DNA from: an uncultured Halomonas sp.
Lineage (GTDB): Bacteria > Pseudomonadota > Gammaproteobacteria > Pseudomonadales > Halomonadaceae
Direction of reading: 5' to 3'
Length of the DNA stretch: 64,000 nt
Assembly: GCF_947490095.1 (NCBI RefSeq)
Contig: NZ_CANLFS010000001.1
Coordinates: forward strand, 329,598 to 393,597
Both the position numbers and the translations under genes were made by a program. This document shows, in pieces, positions 58,798-64,000 of this stretch (positions are counted from its first letter, which is position 1; each line of letters begins with the position of its first letter). The notes below the pieces were generated by a model that saw only the letters and a list, made by a program, of their open reading frames with translations, was not told where the DNA came from and did not search any database.

Positions 58798-61700
58798 CTA
58801 TGCCACCGGGGCGAACAGCAGCGCCAGGTCTTCCTCGTCGAACAGCGGGCCATCGCTCTTGTGCTCGGCACCGCCCTCGAGGATAGAAGCGGCCAGGTCC
58901 GCCTTGCGCGCCTGAAGGTCGAGGATGCGCTCCTCCACCGTGCCGGCGCACACCAGCTTGTAGACGAAGACCGGGTTCTGCTGGCCCATGCGATGGGCAC
59001 GCCCGGTGGCCTGGGCCTCTACCGCCGGGTTCCACCAGGGATCGTAGTGAATCACGGTATCCGCCGCGGTCAGGTTGAGCCCGGTACCGCCGGCCTTGAG
59101 GCTGATCAGAAACACCGGGATCTCGCCCTGCTGAAAGAGTGCCACCCGCTGCGTGCGGGTCTTGCCCGGGGTGTCGCCGGTCAGGGTGGTGAAGGGAATG
59201 CCATCCTTCTCCAGGGCCTCGCCGATCAGCGCCAGCATCTCGGTAAACTGGGAGAAGACCAGGATGCGCCTGCCCTCCTCCACCAGCGGCGGCACCAGCT
59301 CGCGCAGCTGCTCCAGCTTGGCCGAGCGCCGCGTCTTGCGCGCACTCTGAAGCTTGACCAGCCGTGGATCACAGCACACCTGGCGCAGCTTGAGCAGCGC
59401 ATCGAGCATGACGATCCCCGAGCCGGCCAGGCCACGCTCGGCCACTGCCTGCTGCACCCGCTGGTGCTGGGCCAGGCGCAGGCTCTCGTAGAGTTCACGC
59501 TGGGCACCGTTCAGGGTGATCTCGCGGCGGGTCTCGGTCTTCTCGGGCAGCTCGGTCAACACCTGCTGCTTGGTCCGGCGCAGCATCAGGGGCGCGATGC
59601 GTCGGGAGAGGCGCTGGCGCAGTTCGACGTCGCCTTCCTTCTCTATCGGCGTGCGGAAACGCTGCCCGAACCACTGCTGGCTGCCCAGCGCCCCGGCCGC
59701 CACGGCGTCGAGCTGGGCCCATAGCTCACCCAGATGGTTCTCCAGCGGCGTGCCGGTCATGGCGATGGCGCGCTCGGTATCGAGTTCGCGCACGGCCCGC
59801 GCGGTCTGACTGGCGGCATTCTTGATCGCCTGGGCCTCGTCGAGCACCAGCAGCCCGAACCGATAGTCACGCAGGCGCTCCAGATCACGCATCAGCAGCG
59901 CATAGGTGGTGATCACCAGGTCCGCATCCGCCAGCCCCGCGTCGAACTGGCGCTCGCGCTGGGCCTTGCCGCCCTGCAGGGCCACCACATCTAGCTCAGG
60001 CGCGAAGCGTGCCGCCTCGGCGTACCAGTTCCCCACCAGGCTGGTCGGCGCCACCACCAGGCTCGGCCCTTCCAGTGCGCCACGGGCTCGCTCATCGAGC
60101 AGGTGCGCCAACACCTGTATCGTCTTGCCCAGGCCCATATCATCGGCCAGGATGCCACCGGTACCGAGCTCCGAGAGAAAGCGCATCCAGGCGATGCCGC
60201 GGGCCTGGTAGTCACGCAGCTCGCCGACGAAGCCAGGGGGCGCCGGCAGGCTGACCGGCAGTGCATGCAGGCGCCGGGCCAGGTCGGAGACATCCTCGCG
60301 CCCCGCCCAGCGCTCATGCTCGGCCAGCGGCGCGACCCTGTCGGCGGCGGTCACTGGCAGGCGCAGTGCCGCCTCCGGGTCACTCTCGTCGCCCAGCCAA
60401 TCGAGAATCGGCGCCATCAGCGAACGCAGCCGGGCAAGGGGCATCACCAGGCGCCGGTTCTCCGATAGCCTCAGCGTCCAGGTGGCATCGTCCGCTTCAT
60501 CCACGGCGGGCTCCAGCGGAAACGCCGGGTCCCGGAACAGGCGGCGCAGGATCGGCAGCAGGTTGAGGCGCTCGCCCTCCACCTCGATATCCAGCGCCAG
60601 GTCGAACCAGCCGTTGCCCGCCGGTTCCAGTTCGCCGTACCAGTCGTCCGGCGTCACATAGGTCGGCTCCTCGGGGAAGTCGTCGTCGAACGCGACCAGG
60701 CAACCCGCCTGGCGCAGCTTGCCGATCATCTCCCACCAGTCATTGGGGCCGGCCAGGTGCGTGGGCCACTCGGCGGCGGTGGCCGGCGGGGTCCCCTCCT
60801 GGGGCAGCAACAGCGTCCACTCGGGCAGCTCGAGATGGGCGGGCACCGCCTCGATCTGCTGCAGACGCTCCAGGGTCACCATACCGGGGGGCAATGACCT
60901 CACCAGCGCCAGTTCCGCCTTCGCGTCGCGCATCACGGTCAGTCGCTGCCCGTCGCGAAAGGCCCGCACGCTTTCGCCCTCCTCCGGCGGCACCTCGATG
61001 CCGGCGTAATCGAAGCTCACCACGGCGGCTCCCACCTCGACCCAACGAGGAACCGGAACGCCATCACCGTAGCCCAGTTGCCCGGACCCCACCTGCATGG
61101 TGACCTTCAAGCGCGGGGCGACGCCGTCCAGGGTGCGCTCTTCTATCGCCCGGGGTGCCGGCAGCGCCTCGGCCAACGCCGGTGTCTGGTGCAGGCGCTC
61201 GTTGAGCCAGCCGCTCATCTCCGGCGGCAGCGGTGGCGAGTGGCGCAGGCGCATCAGCAGGCCGGGGTCTCCCTCCAGACGCCCGAAGCGACCGCGGCTC
61301 TCATCGAGATAGCAAAGCTCGGTACCGGCGCGCACGATCACGGCCTCGTCAGAGATGACCTCGGCGGGGTCGGTATCGGCACGCAGATGCTGGTTGCCGT
61401 CGGCGTCGGGCTCCCAGGCAAGGGTCAAGCGGGCGGCCGGGCCAGGGTCGAGCATGGTGCCGGTCTGCTTGGGATGAAACAGCAGCGGCGCTGCATCGCT
61501 CTCCAGCAGCGACCATAGCGCCCGGGCCTGGAAGGCGTGGGTGACCGAGCTCCAGGTGTACTCGTATCCCGTGCCGGAGAGCTGGCGGCGCTTCTCACCG
61601 AGCATCAGCAGCTCCAGGGCCTCCTCCAGGTCGGGAGCCAGCCCTTGAGATGGCCTGGGCGTCAGGCCCCCACCGCGTCGCATATTGATGGGGCGCGGCT

Positions 61701-62283
61701 TGACCCAGCCATTACCACGGGCGCGTTGCTTGGTGGGCCGCACCCAGACCGGCGATACCTGGAGCGTCGGCGTGCGTGGGTCCGCGTCAACATCCAGGAA
61801 CAGCGCCAGGCGGCTGTCCTCCTCAAGCTCTTCGACATATCGCTTGCCACCGAGCGGCGACTGGAGCTCGGCCAGCCACGCCTCCCAGCGCTGCTCCAGC
61901 ATGGCGGCATCGTCCTGTGGCGGTATGCCCTCGGCCTCCATGGCATCGATGAAGCCCTGGATCACCGCCACCGCATGCTTGCATTGGCGCCCCACCGGGC
62001 AGCTGCAGTCGCTGACCACGCCCATTCCGGGATTGTCGGGATCCACGGCCAGGCTGGTGAGATAGCGGCGACGCCCGCTGCCATCTACCTGGGCCCGCAG
62101 CACCAACATCTCGCCCTCATGCTCGATACGCGTGCCTTCGCGCACCTTGCCCTGCTGCGCATAGGCACGCCCGCGGGCAAACGATCGCATATCGAAGCTC
62201 TGTTTCCAGTGGCTGTCATTCAGGCTGTGGTACAGGCTCAGCTCGGTAAGGCGGGCATCCGGCACGACGATTCCTCGAGGCAT
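58798..62283 (-). CDS. SWIM zinc-finger SNF2-family helicase
   Basis: 1161 residues from ATG 62283 (a TTG at 62340 would add 19). N-terminal SWIM finger CSCPVGRQCKHAVAV, long middle region, then SNF2 ATPase: GGILADDMGLGKTIQ, DEAQ box LLVLDEAQAIKNAASQ, and C-terminal HRMGQQNPVFVYKLV. Likely an RNA- or DNA-polymerase-associated remodeller; not part of Zorya. Second SNF2 protein in the window beside ZorD. Confidence 0.9.
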   Translation of the reverse strand: MPRGIVVPDARLTELSLYHSLNDSHWKQSFDMRSFARGRAYAQQGKVREGTRIEHEGEMLVLRAQVDGSGRRRYLTSLAVDPDNPGMGVVSDCSCPVGRQCKHAVAVIQGFIDAMEAEGIPPQDDAAMLEQRWEAWLAELQSPLGGKRYVEELEEDSRLALFLDVDADPRTPTLQVSPVWVRPTKQRARGNGWVKPRPINMRRGGGLTPRPSQGLAPDLEEALELLMLGEKRRQLSGTGYEYTWSSVTHAFQARALWSLLESDAAPLLFHPKQTGTMLDPGPAARLTLAWEPDADGNQHLRADTDPAEVISDEAVIVRAGTELCYLDESRGRFGRLEGDPGLLMRLRHSPPLPPEMSGWLNERLHQTPALAEALPAPRAIEERTLDGVAPRLKVTMQVGSGQLGYGDGVPVPRWVEVGAAVVSFDYAGIEVPPEEGESVRAFRDGQRLTVMRDAKAELALVRSLPPGMVTLERLQQIEAVPAHLELPEWTLLLPQEGTPPATAAEWPTHLAGPNDWWEMIGKLRQAGCLVAFDDDFPEEPTYVTPDDWYGELEPAGNGWFDLALDIEVEGERLNLLPILRRLFRDPAFPLEPAVDEADDATWTLRLSENRRLVMPLARLRSLMAPILDWLGDESDPEAALRLPVTAADRVAPLAEHERWAGREDVSDLARRLHALPVSLPAPPGFVGELRDYQARGIAWMRFLSELGTGGILADDMGLGKTIQVLAHLLDERARGALEGPSLVVAPTSLVGNWYAEAARFAPELDVVALQGGKAQRERQFDAGLADADLVITTYALLMRDLERLRDYRFGLLVLDEAQAIKNAASQTARAVRELDTERAIAMTGTPLENHLGELWAQLDAVAAGALGSQQWFGQRFRTPIEKEGDVELRQRLSRRIAPLMLRRTKQQVLTELPEKTETRREITLNGAQRELYESLRLAQHQRVQQAVAERGLAGSGIVMLDALLKLRQVCCDPRLVKLQSARKTRRSAKLEQLRELVPPLVEEGRRILVFSQFTEMLALIGEALEKDGIPFTTLTGDTPGKTRTQRVALFQQGEIPVFLISLKAGGTGLNLTAADTVIHYDPWWNPAVEAQATGRAHRMGQQNPVFVYKLVCAGTVEERILDLQARKADLAASILEGGAEHKSDGPLFDEEDLALLFAPVA

Positions 62284-62439
62284 AAAGACGAGGCCGGTAT
62301 TGGAACGAAACTCGACACCCGAAGCAACGACGGGAGGCAAGACGGGCGAGTTATCTCATTCCTCACGGCGCGTTCAGGGCTATTGCAGATAGAGGATGAT
62401 ATTCATGTTGTCGATGTGCGGGAACCGGGATAGGCCGTC

Positions 62440-63117
62440 CTAGTTTCGCGGGGCGCTCCGGGCCCCGAGCCGGCGCCGCAGCCAGGCACCCACGAGCAGC
62501 ATCAGGGTCAGCGCTATCAGCGGCAGAAGCACGCTGAAGCTGATTGCCTCCTCGTTTTCTACCGCCTCCAGGGCGCCGTAGATGGCACTGGAGTAGACCG
62601 CCCATTTCACCCCCAGGCCGAGAGTCGCCGCCATCACGAAGGTGACCAGCGGCAGGCGCAGCAGGCCTGCGGCGACATTGATCACGGTGTGAGGAAACCC
62701 CGGCAGCATGCGCAGGGCGCATTGGGTCAGGAAATCACCGCGCGTCTCGAACTTGCCCATTATCCTGCCAGCGAAGCCCCTTGACGCCCACCGTCCGCTG
62801 AGGTGCGAGGAAAGGTAGTAGGCGCCCAGGGAGCCCGCCACGCTGCCTAGCGTCAGCATCGGGGTGGCAGCCAGCGGCGTATAGAAGGGGGCGATCAACC
62901 ACAGCCCGATGCTGCTGGAAAGCCCTATCGCCAGAGTGACCGCCATGATCAGGATCACCGCGACGATCACCGCGGGATGGTGAGAGGCCTCGGTAGCCCA
63001 GCGCTGCACAGCGGCGAGTTCGGGCGAGTGCCAAACAAATAGATAACCGGCCATCAACAGCATGGCGGCGATCATCATCGCGCACCAGCGACGACTCGGT
63101 GAAGTGTCGTTAAACAT
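62440..63117 (-). CDS. TVP38/TMEM64-family membrane protein
   Basis: 225 residues with five or six hydrophobic segments and the VTT (SNARE-associated/DedA-like) domain: FETRGDFLTQCALRMLPGFPHTVINVAAGL. Members act in membrane lipid handling or transport; precise role unknown. Confidence 0.85.
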   Translation of the reverse strand: MFNDTSPSRRWCAMMIAAMLLMAGYLFVWHSPELAAVQRWATEASHHPAVIVAVILIMAVTLAIGLSSSIGLWLIAPFYTPLAATPMLTLGSVAGSLGAYYLSSHLSGRWASRGFAGRIMGKFETRGDFLTQCALRMLPGFPHTVINVAAGLLRLPLVTFVMAATLGLGVKWAVYSSAIYGALEAVENEEAISFSVLLPLIALTLMLLVGAWLRRRLGARSAPRN

Positions 63118-63268
63118 GCAATTCTCGTGGGTCGCTCAAGGGCATGGTGGCAGGCACATTGTGCCACTCCCCTTTAGGCCTAGGTAAAAGGTTGTTAGAA
63201 TCCCTTCGCTCTGGTCGGCATCCCTCTGTTCTCCCGATGCCATCATTCTCACAACTAGAGCACTCCTC

Positions 63269-64000
63269 ATGCCTCCGAATCCCCCCTCCGCTTCCACGAG
63301 AAGCTCGGCACTGTCGCAGCTGGGCGATCCCATAGTGCTGTTACTGACGGTCGGCTTTATCGTCGCCTTCGTCGGCCTATCGCTTTACGACATCGACATG
63401 GTAGCCGACGGCATCAGTGCCGGCTTCGCCTGGACGGCGGCGACCCTGGGTACCTATTTCCAGCTGCTGCTGCTGCTGACCTTCATGATCGCCATCGGCG
63501 TCGCCATCTCACCGGCGGCCAGCGCCCGAGTCGGGAATCTCGACAGCCCCCAGATCGGCACCTTCAAGTGGCTGGCGATGATCATGTGCACCCTGCTGGC
63601 CGGGGGTGGCGTCTTCTTCGCGGCCGGCGAGCCCATCTATCACTTCGTGGTGACCCCGCCGGCCTTCGACACCGAGCCAGGCACCGCCGATGCCGTGGCC
63701 GGCGCCCTGGCCCAGTCGTTCATGCACTGGGGCTTTCTGGCCTGGGCGGTACTCGGCACGCTCAGCGCCCTTGTGCTGGCCCATGCTCACTACGTGAAGG
63801 GGCAACCGCTGCAGCCGCGTACCCTGCTCTACCCGGTATTCGGCGAGCGCGTCATGCGCGGCGCCCTGGGCAGCATCGTGGACGCCTGCTGCGTGATCGC
63901 GGTGGTCGCCGGCACCGTCGGCCCGATCGGCTTTCTCGCCACCCAGGTGAGCTTCGGCCTGCATGAGATATTCGGCATCAGCGAAGGCTATGGCACCAAG
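63269..64000 (+). CDS. BCCT-family osmolyte transporter (3' truncated)
   Basis: 244 codons visible, open to the window edge. Several membrane helices and the BCCT segment AGGGVFFAAGEPIYHFVVTPP, then MHWGFLAWAVLGT. Such carriers import glycine betaine, choline or related quaternary amines, in keeping with a halophile. Substrate cannot be fixed without the remainder. Confidence 0.9.
   Translation, partial: MPPNPPSASTRSSALSQLGDPIVLLLTVGFIVAFVGLSLYDIDMVADGISAGFAWTAATLGTYFQLLLLLTFMIAIGVAISPAASARVGNLDSPQIGTFKWLAMIMCTLLAGGGVFFAAGEPIYHFVVTPPAFDTEPGTADAVAGALAQSFMHWGFLAWAVLGTLSALVLAHAHYVKGQPLQPRTLLYPVFGERVMRGALGSIVDACCVIAVVAGTVGPIGFLATQVSFGLHEIFGISEGYGTK

Overview
The window is GC-rich bacterial chromosome. 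Gene content (a six-gene Mrp/Pha antiporter, a BCCT-type osmolyte carrier, a tungstate ABC transporter, leucine degradation, Acr3 arsenic resistance) points to a halophilic or halotolerant gammaproteobacterium, most like Halomonas or a relative. This assignment is inference from gene content and codon usage; no rRNA or housekeeping marker is present.

Layout. 1-5127: end of an Mrp operon (A/B fusion truncated at the window edge, then C-G). 5369-6475: HisC-like aminotransferase. 6852-17197: a catabolic locus with three transcription units. A secreted VOC-fold protein has a near-perfect sigma-54 promoter. An eight-gene minus-strand operon encodes a Tat-type small subunit, a GMC dehydrogenase, acetoin-dehydrogenase-like E1 alpha and beta, a butanediol-type alcohol dehydrogenase, a free-standing lipoyl protein, an E2 core without lipoyl domain, and a lipoate ligase. 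A divergent AcoR-type activator follows. Related hexamers (KTKACA) lie upstream of both sigma-54 promoters, and at the operon end four of them repeat every 12 bp, so I read the locus as one AcoR-type regulon. 17220-17461: fused remnants of two genes that also occur intact in this window. 17653-18983: MFS carrier plus a 41-aa membrane protein. 19000-22294: tungstate regulator and tupBCA. 22341-29510: leucine/isovalerate operon liuABCDE with a LiuR-like palindrome, REP-like spacers and a strong terminator.

29577-31781: a small decayed integron of low GC. It holds a frameshifted intI, a tandem 14-bp attI-like repeat, a cassette with a maltose-O-acetyltransferase-like gene followed by a VCR-like attC, and a catB cassette with a stop at codon 15. 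32089-36452: DsbA-like protein, arsR-arsC-arsH-acr3 and lplA. 36494-38497: small ORFs, a broken and an intact toxin-antitoxin pair, and a TehB-like methyltransferase. 38654-45391: Tag-like protein, ABC exporter and RND pump with adaptor. 45564-47789: OsmC-YcaO fusion.

47997-55657 is a complete type I-like Zorya anti-phage system (zorABCD, minus strand), bordered by a chimeric DUF262 remnant and small lipoprotein or membrane genes. The right end carries a CIA30 protein, a SWIM-SNF2 helicase, a TVP38-family membrane protein and the start of a BCCT transporter. No tRNA, rRNA or CRISPR array was seen.
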